Shown: positions 43,829-53,281 of the stretch, in pieces | How the letters are laid out: each line of letters begins with the position of its first letter | How positions within the stretch are numbered: the stretch's first letter is position 1 | DNA from: Giesbergeria sp. | GTDB taxonomy: Bacteria > Pseudomonadota > Gammaproteobacteria > Burkholderiales > Burkholderiaceae_C | DNA: 64,000 nt | NCBI GenBank assembly: GCA_017985015.1 | Contig: JAGNYI010000014.1 | Location: 1,356 to 65,355, forward strand | Reading direction: 5' to 3' | Notes under the pieces: model-generated | Told to the model about the DNA's origin: nothing | Seen by the model: only the letters and a program-made list of their open reading frames with translations | Database searches by the model: none | Made by a program: the position numbers and the translations under genes

Positions 43829-44964
43829 AGTACATCGACGAGTACCGCGACGGGGAGCAGGCACGCCACATCGCGGCCAAGATTGCCGCCGAGGTGCGAC
43901 CGGGGCGCACCTACAGTTTCATGGAGTTTTGCGGTGGGCACACGCACGCCATCTCGCGCTACGGTATTGGGGGAATGCTGCCGGGCAGCGTGCGCATGAT
44001 CCATGGTCCCGGTTGCCCGGTGTGCGTGCTGCCCATCGGTCGCATCGACCTCGCCATCCGGCTCGCATTGGAGCGCGGCGTGATGCTCTGCACCTACGGC
44101 GACACCATGCGCGTGCCCGCCTCGGATGGGCTTTCGCTCATCAAGGCCAAGGCGCGCGGGGCCGATGTGCGCATGGTGTATTCGGCTGCCGACGTGCTGG
44201 CCCTGGCCGACAAGCACCCCGATCGCGAGGTGGTCTTTCTGGCCATCGGTTTTGAAACCACCACGCCGCCCACCGCCCTGGTGCTGCGCGAGGCGCGCGA
44301 GCGGGCGGTGCAAAATTTCAGCGTGCTGTGCTGCCATGTGCTCACGCCAGCGGCCATCACGCACATCCTTGAATCGGCCGAGGTGCGGCAATTAGGCACC
44401 GTGCCCATCGACGGCTTCATCGGCCCGGCGCATGTGAGCATCGTGATCGGCTCGCAGCCTTACGAGCACTTCGCCGAGGAGTACCGCAAGCCGGTGGTGA
44501 TCACGGGCTTCGAGCCGCTGGATGTGATGCAGGGCATCCTCATGCTGGTGCGACAGGTCAATGCCGGACGCGCCGTGGTCGAGAACGAGTTTTCCCGGGC
44601 GGTCACGCCTGAGGGCAACCTGGCGGCGCAAAACCTCGTGTCGCAGGTGTTCGAGCTGCGCGAGAGCTTCGAGTGGCGTGGCCTGGGCGATGTGCCCTAC
44701 AGCGCGCTCAAAATTCGGCCCGCCTTTGCCGCCTGGGACGCTGAACGCAAATTCGACCTGCAGTACGCCAGCGTGCCCGACCACAAGCAGTGCGAGTGCG
44801 GTGCCATCCTGCGCGGCGTCAAGCGCCCCACCGACTGCAAGCTGTTCGGCACCGTGTGCACGCCCGAGAGTCCCATGGGCTCGTGCATGGTGTCCAACGA
44901 AGGCGCTTGCGCCGCCCATTACGCCTACGGGCGCTTTCGAGATATCCCGGTGGTGACTGCATGA
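43825..44964 (+). CDS. hypD: Hydrogenase maturation protein HypD
   Basis: HypD (379 residues) is the iron-sulfur scaffold on which Fe(CN)2CO is assembled with HypC and HypE. Key motifs are FMEFCGGHTHAISRYG, IHGPGCPVCVLPIGR and AIGFETTTPPTA. The C-terminal cluster cysteines lie in CECGAILRGVKRPTDCKLFG and CTPESPMGSCMVS. It is translationally coupled to hypC and hypE. Confidence 0.98.
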   Translation: MKYIDEYRDGEQARHIAAKIAAEVRPGRTYSFMEFCGGHTHAISRYGIGGMLPGSVRMIHGPGCPVCVLPIGRIDLAIRLALERGVMLCTYGDTMRVPASDGLSLIKAKARGADVRMVYSAADVLALADKHPDREVVFLAIGFETTTPPTALVLREARERAVQNFSVLCCHVLTPAAITHILESAEVRQLGTVPIDGFIGPAHVSIVIGSQPYEHFAEEYRKPVVITGFEPLDVMQGILMLVRQVNAGRAVVENEFSRAVTPEGNLAAQNLVSQVFELRESFEWRGLGDVPYSALKIRPAFAAWDAERKFDLQYASVPDHKQCECGAILRGVKRPTDCKLFGTVCTPESPMGSCMVSNEGACAAHYAYGRFRDIPVVTA

Positions 44965-46019
44965 GCCAGCGCAAAGACTACGTCCGTCCCATCGACTTCA
45001 AGCACGGCCGTATCGACATGACGCACGGTGCAGGGGGCCGTGTGGCAGCGCAGCTGATCGACGAACTGTTCGCCCGTGCCTTTGACAACGAATACCTGCG
45101 CCAGGGCCACGACGGCGCCCTGCTGCCGCTGCCCACACAGGGGCGCTTGGTCATGGCGACCGACGGGCATGTGATTTCGCCGCTGTTCTTTCCAGGTGGT
45201 GACATCGGCTCGCTTTCGGTGCATGGCACCGTCAACGACGTGGCCATGTCCGGTGCGCTGCCGCTGTACCTGGCGGCCAGCTTCATCATCGAGGAAGGGT
45301 TCCCGCTTGCGGACCTGCGGCGCATTGTCGAATCCATGGCCGCCGCTGCACGCGAGGCGGGCGTTTCAATCGTCACGGGCGACACCAAGGTGGTGGAACA
45401 GGGCAAGGGCGACGGCGTGTTCATCAGCACCACCGGCATCGGCGTAGCGCAGCCGGGGCTGTGCATTGACGGGCGCCAGGCGCGGGTGGGTGACGCGGTG
45501 CTGGTCTCGGGAACGCTGGGCGAGCATGGTGTGGCGGTGATGTCGCTGCGTGAGTCGCTGGAGTTCGAAACCGCCATCGTCTCCGACAGCGCCGCCCTGC
45601 ACACGCTGGTGCAGGCCATGCTGCAGGCATTGCCTGACCCCACGCTGCTCCATGTGCTGCGCGACCCCACGCGCGGCGGTCTGGCCACCACGCTCAATGA
45701 GATCGCACGCCAGTCCCAGGTGGGCATGCTGCTGCGCGAGGCCGACATCCCCGTGCTGCCGCAGGTGGCCGCCGCCTGTGAATTGCTCGGGCTGGATCCG
45801 CTCTACGTGGCCAACGAAGGCAAGCTCATTGCCGTTTGTGCCCCCGAAGCGGCCGACACGCTGCTGGCCGCCATGCGCGCGCACCCACTGGGTCAGGGGG
45901 CACAACGCATTGGCACGGTGGTGGAGGATGCCCATGGTTTCGTGCAGATGGAAACCTGCTTTGGTGGGCGCCGCGTGGTGGACTGGCTCAGCGGCGAGCA
46001 GTTGCCGCGCATTTGTTGA
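44961..46019 (+). CDS. hypE: Hydrogenase maturation protein HypE
   Basis: HypE (352 residues) dehydrates the carbamoyl group placed by HypF on its C-terminal cysteine. The sequence ends LPRIC, the conserved terminus bearing that Cys. ATP-binding features of the AIRS/PurM-like fold are seen in ITMTHGAGG-like DMTHGAGGRVAAQLI and in VNDVAMSGALPLYLAASFI. The start at 44961 overlaps the hypD stop. A GC-rich repeat follows before hypX. Confidence 0.97.
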   Translation: MSQRKDYVRPIDFKHGRIDMTHGAGGRVAAQLIDELFARAFDNEYLRQGHDGALLPLPTQGRLVMATDGHVISPLFFPGGDIGSLSVHGTVNDVAMSGALPLYLAASFIIEEGFPLADLRRIVESMAAAAREAGVSIVTGDTKVVEQGKGDGVFISTTGIGVAQPGLCIDGRQARVGDAVLVSGTLGEHGVAVMSLRESLEFETAIVSDSAALHTLVQAMLQALPDPTLLHVLRDPTRGGLATTLNEIARQSQVGMLLREADIPVLPQVAAACELLGLDPLYVANEGKLIAVCAPEAADTLLAAMRAHPLGQGAQRIGTVVEDAHGFVQMETCFGGRRVVDWLSGEQLPRIC

Positions 46020-46025
46020 CATGAG

Positions 46026-46114
46026 ACACCCCCTGAGTCGCTGCGCGCCTTCCCCCTACAAGAAGGGGGACGCCGCCCGTGCGGCGGGGCGGCCCTTGCA
46101 CGGCGGCTGCTGGC
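46026..46114 (+). repeat. GC-rich repeat of about 110 bp, copy 2 of 3
   Basis: It begins acaccccctgagtcgctgcg, has a shorter hairpin (CCCCCT 46052-46057 with AGGGGG 46064-46069) and the conserved block CGGCGGGGCGGCCCTTGCACGG then ggctgctgg. The spacer lacks the inner GCATCGC palindrome of copies 1 and 3. It lies between hypE and hypX; the rest of the gap to 46177 shows only a weak start region for hypX. Confidence 0.85.
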
Positions 46115-46177
46115 ATGGGCCGCGCCTGTTTCAGAGTGTGTGCAGCGTTATGGGCCACGCATAGGGATTTGATTGTT

Positions 46178-47953
46178 ATGCGCATCCTCCTGCTCACCCA
46201 CAGTTTCAACAGCCTGAGCCAGCGGCTCTTTGGCCTGCTGCGTGCGCAGGGGCACGAGGTGTCGGTGGAACTCGACATTGCCGATTCGGTCACCGAGGAT
46301 GCCGTGGCTTTGTTCCGGCCCGATGTGGTGCTGGCGCCATTCCTCAAGCGGCGCATCCCGCAATCGGTCTGGGCGCACACCGTGTGCCTCGTGGTGCACC
46401 CGGGCGTGCCGGGCGATCGGGGGCCGAGCGCACTGGACTGGATGCTCATGCGCGGTGATCCGCACTGGGGTGTCACCGTGCTGCAGGCAGTGGGCGATTT
46501 CGATGCGGGCGAGGTCTGGGCCAGCGAGCCGTTTGTGGTGCGTCCCGGTGCCACCAAATCCAGCGTGTACCGGCGCGAGGTCACGCAGGCGGCCGTAGTG
46601 GCCGTGCTGCGGGCGCTGCAACGCCATGTGCCTGGCTGCCTGCAACCGGCGCCTGCTGGTGCGGTGGAAGACCATGGCCTTGGACGATGGCTGCCGCTCA
46701 TGCCGCAGGCCGAGCGCCGTATCGATTGGCAGCGCGATGACACACCCGCAGTGCTGCGCAAGATTGCCGCTGCCGATGGCTTCCCTGGCGTGCTTGATGC
46801 ATTCTGGGGCCAACCTTGTCGTTTGTTTGATGCCCACCCTGCCAGTGCCGACGTGGTCGCGCGGTGTGCATCTGCCAAACCCGGCACCGTGATTGCGCGG
46901 CGTGGCCCGGCGCTGCTGCGCCGCACCCTGGACGGTGCGGTGTGGATTGGCCATGTGCGACCCGACGATGGCCAGGCCGCACGGTCCGATGGCGCCAGCA
47001 GCCTCAAGCTTGCGGCCACGCGCGTTTTTGCCGCCCAGGCCGCCGAGCTGCCCGCGTGGGACGTGCCGCTGGCGCACGGCGACGACGAATGGGACGAACT
47101 GCGCTACCGGGAGTTTGGCCCCCAGGGTGCGCGCGTGGGCTGGCTTGATTTCGACTTTCACAATGGCGCCATGTCGGAGCGCCAGTGCCTGCGCCTGCGC
47201 GACGCGCTGCGCTGGGTGCGCGGGCAGCCCACCCAGGTGCTGGTGCTGGCGGGCGGGCAAGAGTTTTTCTCCAACGGCATTCACCTGCACGACATCGAGG
47301 CGGCGCAGCGCGTCGAAGGCGACAGCGCGGCCGATGCCTCCTGGCGCAACATCAACGCCATGAACGATGCCGCCTTGGAAGTGCTCACGCTCGCCGACCG
47401 CATCACCGTCGCCGCCCTGCACGGCAACGCGGGTGCGGGCGGCTGCTTTCTGGCGCTGGCAGCCGACGAGGTCTGGACACATGAGGGCGTGGTGCTCAAC
47501 CCGCATTACAAGAACATGGGCAACCTGTACGGTTCGGAATACTGGACCTACTCCCTGCCTCGGCGCATGGGCGAGGCCGCTAGCCGCGCCACCATGCAGC
47601 AGCGCCTGCCATGGACAGCACCCGACGCCGTGCAGCGCGGCCTTGTGGATGCCTGCTTTGCTGTAGGCGCGCAGGCCTTTGGCACCCAGGCGGCCGAGCG
47701 CGCTTTGGCGCTGGCGTCCGTCCATAATCTCGCAGAGCGTCTGCGGGACAAGGCGCTGCGCCGCGCTGACGACGAAGAGCGCAAACCATTGGCCCTCTAC
47801 CGTGAGGAGGAGTTGCAACGCATGCAGCGCAATTTCTACGGATTTGACCCCAGCTACCACGTAGCGCGGCACCACTTTGTTTACCGCAAGCCCCATGCCT
47901 GGACGCCGCGCCATTTGGCGCCGCACCGTGCATTGGTGCCGACTTTCGCATGA
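46178..47953 (+). CDS. hypX: HypX, carbon monoxide ligand synthesis from formyl-THF
   Basis: HypX (also HoxX, 591 residues) makes the CO ligand of the NiFe site aerobically from 10-formyl-THF. The N-terminal half resembles formyltransferases: MRILLLTHSFNSLSQRLF, HPGVPGDRGPSALDWML and GDFDAGEVWASEPF. The C-terminal half resembles enoyl-CoA hydratases: FFSNGIHLHDIEAA and LHGNAGAGGCFLALAADEVW. The start at 46178 (MRILLL) fits family N-termini. It overlaps hoxA at its stop (ATGA). Confidence 0.96.
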   Translation: MRILLLTHSFNSLSQRLFGLLRAQGHEVSVELDIADSVTEDAVALFRPDVVLAPFLKRRIPQSVWAHTVCLVVHPGVPGDRGPSALDWMLMRGDPHWGVTVLQAVGDFDAGEVWASEPFVVRPGATKSSVYRREVTQAAVVAVLRALQRHVPGCLQPAPAGAVEDHGLGRWLPLMPQAERRIDWQRDDTPAVLRKIAAADGFPGVLDAFWGQPCRLFDAHPASADVVARCASAKPGTVIARRGPALLRRTLDGAVWIGHVRPDDGQAARSDGASSLKLAATRVFAAQAAELPAWDVPLAHGDDEWDELRYREFGPQGARVGWLDFDFHNGAMSERQCLRLRDALRWVRGQPTQVLVLAGGQEFFSNGIHLHDIEAAQRVEGDSAADASWRNINAMNDAALEVLTLADRITVAALHGNAGAGGCFLALAADEVWTHEGVVLNPHYKNMGNLYGSEYWTYSLPRRMGEAASRATMQQRLPWTAPDAVQRGLVDACFAVGAQAFGTQAAERALALASVHNLAERLRDKALRRADDEERKPLALYREEELQRMQRNFYGFDPSYHVARHHFVYRKPHAWTPRHLAPHRALVPTFA

Positions 47954-49443
47954 ACACCAGGGATTGCGCCGTACCGCACGACATGCAGCCATTGGTCCTG
48001 GTGGTGGACGATGAGACGCGCTCGCTCGATGCCATCCGCCGCAACCTCGAAGAAGAGTTTCGCATGCTCACCGCCACCAGTGCCGATGAAGCGCGCGGCC
48101 TGCTTGAACGCCACGAAGTCAGTGTGATCCTGTGCGACCAGCGCATGCCGGGCACCAGCGGCGTGAAGTTTTTGAAGGAGGTGCGCGAGCTCTGGCCGGA
48201 CACGGTGCGCATCATCATTTCGGGCTATACCGATTCGCAGGACATCATTGCCGGCATCAACGATGCGGGCATCTACCAGTACCTCCTCAAGCCCTGGGTG
48301 CCCGAGCACCTGTTGTCCACCGTGGCGCGTGCGGCCGAGGCGCGCAGCCTGCAGATGCAAACCCAGCGGCTGAACCTCGAACTGCGGACCAGTACGCCAG
48401 TGCTGCGCCAGCGCTCCAGCGCATCCCTGGCTTCAGCGCGGGCCGCATTTGATTTCGATCGTCTGGTGCGCGCACCAGGCAGCCCGCTCGATGCGGTGTG
48501 CGAGGTGGCGGCGCGCGTGGCGCGCTACGACCTGGCGGTGTTGGTTACGGGCGAGTCGGGGACCGGCAAAGAGCTGCTGGCGCGCGCTATCCACTACGCC
48601 AGCCCACGCGCAGAACGCGCCTTCGTGCTGGAGAACTGTGCCGCCATGTCGGATACGCTGCTGGAATCCGAGCTGTTCGGTCACAAGCGTGGTTCTTTCA
48701 CGGGAGCCTTCGAGGACCATGTGGGCCTGTTCCAGCGTGCCGACGGCGGCACCATTTTCCTCGATGAAATTGGAGACACTTCGGCCGCATTCCAGGTCAA
48801 GCTCTTGCGCGTGCTGCAGGAGGGGGAGGTGCGCCCTGTGGGTGCAAGTCGGTCGATCGTGGTGAATGTGCGCGTGATCGCCGCCACGCACCGCGACCTG
48901 GAACAGGACGTACGTTCCGGGCGTTTTCGCGAAGATTTGTACTACCGCATCGCCAGCATGACCTTCTCGGTGCCGCCCTTGCGCGAGCGCAGCGCCGATG
49001 TGCTGCCGATTGCCGACATGCTGCTGGCGCAGGCCGGCCAGGAACTGGGCCGAGTGGAGCTGCGCTTTGCGCCAGAGGTACGTGGCAACCTGCTGGCCTA
49101 CCCTTGGCCCGGCAATATTCGGGAGCTCAAGAACGAAATTTACCGCGCCGTGGCGCTGTCGGACGGATCCACGGTGTCGGCGGCTGCGTTCTCGCGCCGA
49201 GTGCTCCATGGGCAACCCGGTGTCAGCGCGGCTGCGCGGTCTGGGGGTGCCCTGCCGCAGTGCGGCAGCTTGCAGGAGCGCTTGGATGCCATCGAGGCAG
49301 TCATCCTGCGAGAAACACTGCTGCGCCACTGCTGGAACAAGACCCACGCAGCCAAGGAGCTGGGCCTCTCGCGGGTGGGGCTGCGCCAGAAGCTTGGCCG
49401 CTTTGGCCTGGGGGGGGCCGGGCGATGCATGAACAGCCATTGA
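47950..49443 (+). CDS. hoxA: Sigma-54-dependent response regulator HoxA
   Basis: HoxA (also HupR, 497 residues) activates hydrogenase promoters. The receiver domain (about 12-130) has Asp63 in ILCDQRMPG. The AAA+ domain (about 175-400) has Walker A GESGTGKELLARAIHY, the sigma-54 contact loop GSFTGAFE (GAFTGA variant) and GGTIFLDEIGDT. A Fis-type helix-turn-helix is at the end (KTHAAKELGLSRVGLRQKLG). In this family the unphosphorylated form activates. It sits between hypX and hoxB, overlapping both. Confidence 0.96.
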   Translation: MNTRDCAVPHDMQPLVLVVDDETRSLDAIRRNLEEEFRMLTATSADEARGLLERHEVSVILCDQRMPGTSGVKFLKEVRELWPDTVRIIISGYTDSQDIIAGINDAGIYQYLLKPWVPEHLLSTVARAAEARSLQMQTQRLNLELRTSTPVLRQRSSASLASARAAFDFDRLVRAPGSPLDAVCEVAARVARYDLAVLVTGESGTGKELLARAIHYASPRAERAFVLENCAAMSDTLLESELFGHKRGSFTGAFEDHVGLFQRADGGTIFLDEIGDTSAAFQVKLLRVLQEGEVRPVGASRSIVVNVRVIAATHRDLEQDVRSGRFREDLYYRIASMTFSVPPLRERSADVLPIADMLLAQAGQELGRVELRFAPEVRGNLLAYPWPGNIRELKNEIYRAVALSDGSTVSAAAFSRRVLHGQPGVSAAARSGGALPQCGSLQERLDAIEAVILRETLLRHCWNKTHAAKELGLSRVGLRQKLGRFGLGGAGRCMNSH

Positions 49444-50441
49444 ATCTGCTGTGGCTGCAGTCCGGCGGCTGCGGTGGTTGCAGCATGTCGCTTCTGTGCG
49501 CCGACACCGCCGACTTCGCAGCGCAATTGCGCCAGGTTGGCATCCATTTGCTGTGGCATCCCTCGCTGTCTCTGGAAAGCGGGCACGAGATGCTGGAAGT
49601 GATGCACGACTGCCTGACTGGGCGCACGCCCCTGCATGTGCTGTGCATCGAAGGTGCTGTGCTGCGCGGTCCTGAAGGTACGGGTCGCTTCCATTTGCTG
49701 GCGGGAACGCAGGAGCCAATGATGCACTGGGTGCGGCAGCTGAGTGCTGTGGCGCACCAGGTGATGGCGGTGGGCAGTTGCGCGGCCTTTGGTGGCATCA
49801 GTGCCGCCGGCTGCAACCCCACCGATGCCTGTGGTTTGCAGTACGAGGGGGACCAGGCGGGCGGCCTACTGGGCGCAGCATGGCGCAGCGCTGGTGGATT
49901 GCCTGTGGTCAATGTGGCGGGCTGCCCCACGCATCCGGGCTGGGTGCTGGAGACGCTGGCTGCGCTGACTGACGGCACGCAACCTCTGGCCACCGACCAG
50001 CTCGACGCGCTTGGCCGCCCACGTGCCTATTGCGACCAGCTTGCGCACCATGGCTGCGCACGCAACGAGTTTTATGAATACAAGGCGAGCGCCGAAAAAC
50101 CCTCCGACCTGGGCTGTCTCATGGAGCACATGGGCTGCAAGGGCACGCAGGCGCACGCGGACTGCAACATCCGGCTTTGGAACGGTGAAGGTTCGTGTGC
50201 GCGCGGCGGTTATGCCTGCATCAGCTGCACCGAGCCAGGTTTCGAGGAGCCTGGCCATCCCTTTCACCAGACGCCCAAGGTGGCGGGCATCCCGATCGGT
50301 CTGCCCACCGACATGCACAAGGCCTGGTTTGTCGCGCTGGCCTCGCAGTCCAAGTCGGCTACGCCCCGCCGCGTAAAGCAGAACTCCACGGCGGACCACG
50401 TCGTCGTGGCCCCCATGATTCGAAAGACGCGCCTGAAATGA
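49425..50441 (+). CDS. hoxB: Regulatory (H2-sensing) hydrogenase small subunit
   Basis: HoxB (also HupU, 338 residues) is the small subunit of the cytoplasmic hydrogen sensor. It lacks a Tat signal, starting MHEQPLNLLWLQSGGCGGCS. The iron-sulfur ligands include SGGCGGC, GSCAAFGG, AGCPTHP and the late CARGGYACISCTEPGF. The proximal site lacks the extra cysteine seen in HoxK. The ATG at 49425 lies inside the end of hoxA. Confidence 0.95.
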   Translation: MHEQPLNLLWLQSGGCGGCSMSLLCADTADFAAQLRQVGIHLLWHPSLSLESGHEMLEVMHDCLTGRTPLHVLCIEGAVLRGPEGTGRFHLLAGTQEPMMHWVRQLSAVAHQVMAVGSCAAFGGISAAGCNPTDACGLQYEGDQAGGLLGAAWRSAGGLPVVNVAGCPTHPGWVLETLAALTDGTQPLATDQLDALGRPRAYCDQLAHHGCARNEFYEYKASAEKPSDLGCLMEHMGCKGTQAHADCNIRLWNGEGSCARGGYACISCTEPGFEEPGHPFHQTPKVAGIPIGLPTDMHKAWFVALASQSKSATPRRVKQNSTADHVVVAPMIRKTRLK

Positions 50442-51886
50442 GCCGCCTCCTCGTTGGCCCCTTCAACCGGGTGGAGGGTGATCTGGAGGTTCGCCTTGAG
50501 GTGCAGAACGGACGTGTGCAGGATGCCTGGGTAAATGCTCCCATGTACCGTGGTTTTGAGCAAATTTTGCAGGGCAAGCACCCTTTGGATGCCTTGGTGT
50601 ATGTGCCGCGCATCTGCGGTATCTGCTCGGTCACGCAGTCGGTGGCGGCGGCACGGGCACTGGCGGCGGCCTGCGGCGTGCAGGCGCCGCCCAACGGCGT
50701 GTGGCTGACCAATCTGATGCTGGCCTGCGAGAACGCGGCCGACCACCTGACACATTTCTACCTGTTTTTCATGCCTGACTTCACGCGTGCGGAGTATGCC
50801 GGGCGACCCTGGCATGCCCAGGCTGTGCAACGCTTTTCGGCGTTGTCGGGTACGCATGCACGCGAGGCGCTGGCTGTGCGCCAGCGTTGGATGCAAATCA
50901 TGGGGACGCTGGGCGGCAAATGGCCGCACACCCAGTCCATCGTGCCTGGCGGCAGCACCCGCAACCTGGCGGCGCCTGAGCGGCACCGTCTGGGGGCTCG
51001 CATTGCCGAGATGCGTGGTTTTCTGGAGCGCGTGCTGTACGGTGTGCCGCTGGAGGAGGTGGCCTGGAAAGGCGCAGACGCGCTGGCGCAATGGCAGGAG
51101 GGCGACCTGGAGTGCAGTGACCTGCGGCTTTTTTTGCGCATCGCTGCAGACCTTGGGCTCGATGCCCTGGGACGGGGCCCAGACCTGACCCTGAGCTACG
51201 GCGGATTTGCCGACCCCAGCGGACGCTTTTCCCTGGCGCCGGGCACCTGGGACGGGTCCCAAGTGCAACCGGTAAACATGGCACACATTGCAGAAGACGC
51301 CTGCCATGCCTGGCTGGCAGAAGGCGCCGGGGCATTGCACCCGTCGCAGGGCCTGACGCAGCCGGATGTCGGCAAGCCGGGCGCCTACACCTGGAACAAA
51401 GCCCCGCGCCTGCAGGGCCGTGTGCTGGAGACCGGCGCTCTGGCCCGGCAACTGGCCCAGGGACAGCCCCTGCTGCGATCGCTTTGGCAACAGGGTCGAG
51501 GCAATGTGTTGACGCGGGTTCTGGCCCGCTCCATGGAGTTGGCGCAACTCGTCCTGCTGGCCGAGCAGTGCCTGCGTGCCATCGTGCCCGGGGCACCCTG
51601 CTGCGAGGAGACCCATTTGCCCGACGAGGCCGACGCCGTGGGCCTGTGCGAGGCCGCGCGGGGCAGTCTGGGGCATTGGATGTCGATCCGGGACGGGCGC
51701 ATCGCCAACTACCAGATCATTGCACCCACCAGCTGGAACTTCTCGCCGCGTGACCGCCAGGGCGTTCCCGGAGCGCTGGAGGCTGCCCTGGTGGGCGCCT
51801 TGGTGCAGGACGGCGACAAGTCGCCGGTGGCGGTGCAGCACATCGTGCGGTCCTTCGATCCGTGCATGGTGTGCACGGTGCATTGA
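50438..51886 (+). CDS. hoxC: Regulatory (H2-sensing) hydrogenase large subunit
   Basis: HoxC (also HupV, 482 residues) carries a NiFe site with motifs RICGICSVTQSV and DPCMVCTVH. The protein ends exactly at this last His, so no C-terminal peptide is cleaved, as in other sensor hydrogenases. Hydrogen binding here would signal to HoxJ. The start overlaps the hoxB stop (ATGA). Confidence 0.96.
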   Translation: MSRLLVGPFNRVEGDLEVRLEVQNGRVQDAWVNAPMYRGFEQILQGKHPLDALVYVPRICGICSVTQSVAAARALAAACGVQAPPNGVWLTNLMLACENAADHLTHFYLFFMPDFTRAEYAGRPWHAQAVQRFSALSGTHAREALAVRQRWMQIMGTLGGKWPHTQSIVPGGSTRNLAAPERHRLGARIAEMRGFLERVLYGVPLEEVAWKGADALAQWQEGDLECSDLRLFLRIAADLGLDALGRGPDLTLSYGGFADPSGRFSLAPGTWDGSQVQPVNMAHIAEDACHAWLAEGAGALHPSQGLTQPDVGKPGAYTWNKAPRLQGRVLETGALARQLAQGQPLLRSLWQQGRGNVLTRVLARSMELAQLVLLAEQCLRAIVPGAPCCEETHLPDEADAVGLCEAARGSLGHWMSIRDGRIANYQIIAPTSWNFSPRDRQGVPGALEAALVGALVQDGDKSPVAVQHIVRSFDPCMVCTVH

Positions 51887-51900
51887 AGAGGACGACCGAC

Positions 51901-53250
51901 ATGGCCGCCCCTGAACCGCCCCGCCCAGCGCCTGTGCCCGCTGGCGTGAGCGACGACACCTGGATGGATGTCATTCACAAAATGGACGAGGTGTACTCAC
52001 AGCTGTTGCGCGATGAGGTGGCGCTGGAGCAGAAAAATACGGAGCTGGAAGCCTCGCAGCAGTTCATCTACGGACTGCTGTCGTCCATGTCGGATGTCTT
52101 GGTGGCCGCCGATGCCCAAGGCCGGATCGAGCAGACCAACCAGGCGCTGTGCGAGCTGGTGGGCAATGCCGAAGAGGCGCTGTTGGGCGTGCCCATGGAC
52201 GGGTTGCTGTATGACGCACCGGGCATTGCCGCCCTGCACGACATGATGCATCGCGCCATCACCCTGCGGCAGGGGCACAGCGTAGAGCTCATGCTGCGCG
52301 ATGCTGCCGGGCAGGCGGTGCCGGTGGACTTTACCGCCACGCCGCGCTACGACGGCCGCAAGCGCTGCATTGGATTTGTGTTTGTGGGCCGCCCCATGGC
52401 AGAGATCAAACGCGCTTACCGCCAGTTGCATGAAGCGCACGAGGCACTCAAGCGCACGCAGCAGCAACTGCTTCATGCTGAGAAAATGTCTTCGCTTGGG
52501 CGGCTGGTGGCGGGTGTGGCGCACGAACTGAACAACCCGATCAGCTTTGTGCTGGGCAACGTGCACGCGCTCGATCGCTACACCCTGCGCTTGCGCCAGT
52601 ACCTCGATGCCGTGCATGCCGAAGCGGCACTTGCCGAGCATCCGGCACTGAGTGCCTTGTCGAAGAAGCTGCGCATTGAGCACATCCTGAGCGACCTGCC
52701 TTCGTTGATGGACGGCACCATTGAGGGGGCGCAGCGCACGGCGAGCATCGTGGACGGACTCAAGCGCTTTTCAGCGCTGGACCGCGAGGAACGGGAATCG
52801 GTGGCCATTGATACCGTGATAGAGCGCGCCATTCACTGGGTAAAGAGGGGCCTGGACCTGGACTTCGACGTCCAGTTCCAGAGCTGCCCCGGATGCACCG
52901 TTCTGGGCCATTCAGGACAACTTTTGCAAGTGTTGATGAACCTGATCCAGAACGCCTGCGATGCCGCCAGCGCCCGGCCGGGTGTGCTTCCCGTGCTGCG
53001 CATAGTGGTCCGCCCCGAGCCTGGCTGGGTGGTGATTTCCTTGCACGACAACGGGCCGGGTATCGCCCGAGAAGATTTGTCCAGCATCTTTGAGCCTTTC
53101 TTCACCACCAAGCCGGTAGGCAAGGGCACCGGCCTGGGACTGTCCATCAGCTACGGCATCGTGGAGCGCCACGGGGGGAGGCTGACCGCGCATAACCACC
53201 CACAAGGCGGGGCGGAATTTGTGCTGCGCCTACCTGCCGCGCCAGGCTAG
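51901..53250 (+). CDS. hoxJ: Hydrogen-sensing histidine kinase HoxJ
   Basis: HoxJ (449 residues) phosphorylates HoxA in the absence of hydrogen. A PAS domain (about 65-185) is followed by the dimerisation box LVAGVAHELNNPISFV (His208) and a HATPase domain with NLIQNACDA, DNGPGIA and GKGTGLGLSISYG. The glycine loop is intact, unlike the inactivating substitution I recall from Ralstonia eutropha H16, so hydrogen-dependent control is probably working. It is the last gene of the cluster; no hoxN follows. Confidence 0.95.
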   Translation: MAAPEPPRPAPVPAGVSDDTWMDVIHKMDEVYSQLLRDEVALEQKNTELEASQQFIYGLLSSMSDVLVAADAQGRIEQTNQALCELVGNAEEALLGVPMDGLLYDAPGIAALHDMMHRAITLRQGHSVELMLRDAAGQAVPVDFTATPRYDGRKRCIGFVFVGRPMAEIKRAYRQLHEAHEALKRTQQQLLHAEKMSSLGRLVAGVAHELNNPISFVLGNVHALDRYTLRLRQYLDAVHAEAALAEHPALSALSKKLRIEHILSDLPSLMDGTIEGAQRTASIVDGLKRFSALDREERESVAIDTVIERAIHWVKRGLDLDFDVQFQSCPGCTVLGHSGQLLQVLMNLIQNACDAASARPGVLPVLRIVVRPEPGWVVISLHDNGPGIAREDLSSIFEPFFTTKPVGKGTGLGLSISYGIVERHGGRLTAHNHPQGGAEFVLRLPAAPG

Positions 53251-53281
53251 GTAGACTGTTGCGGAGAAGGAAGTACCGCCC

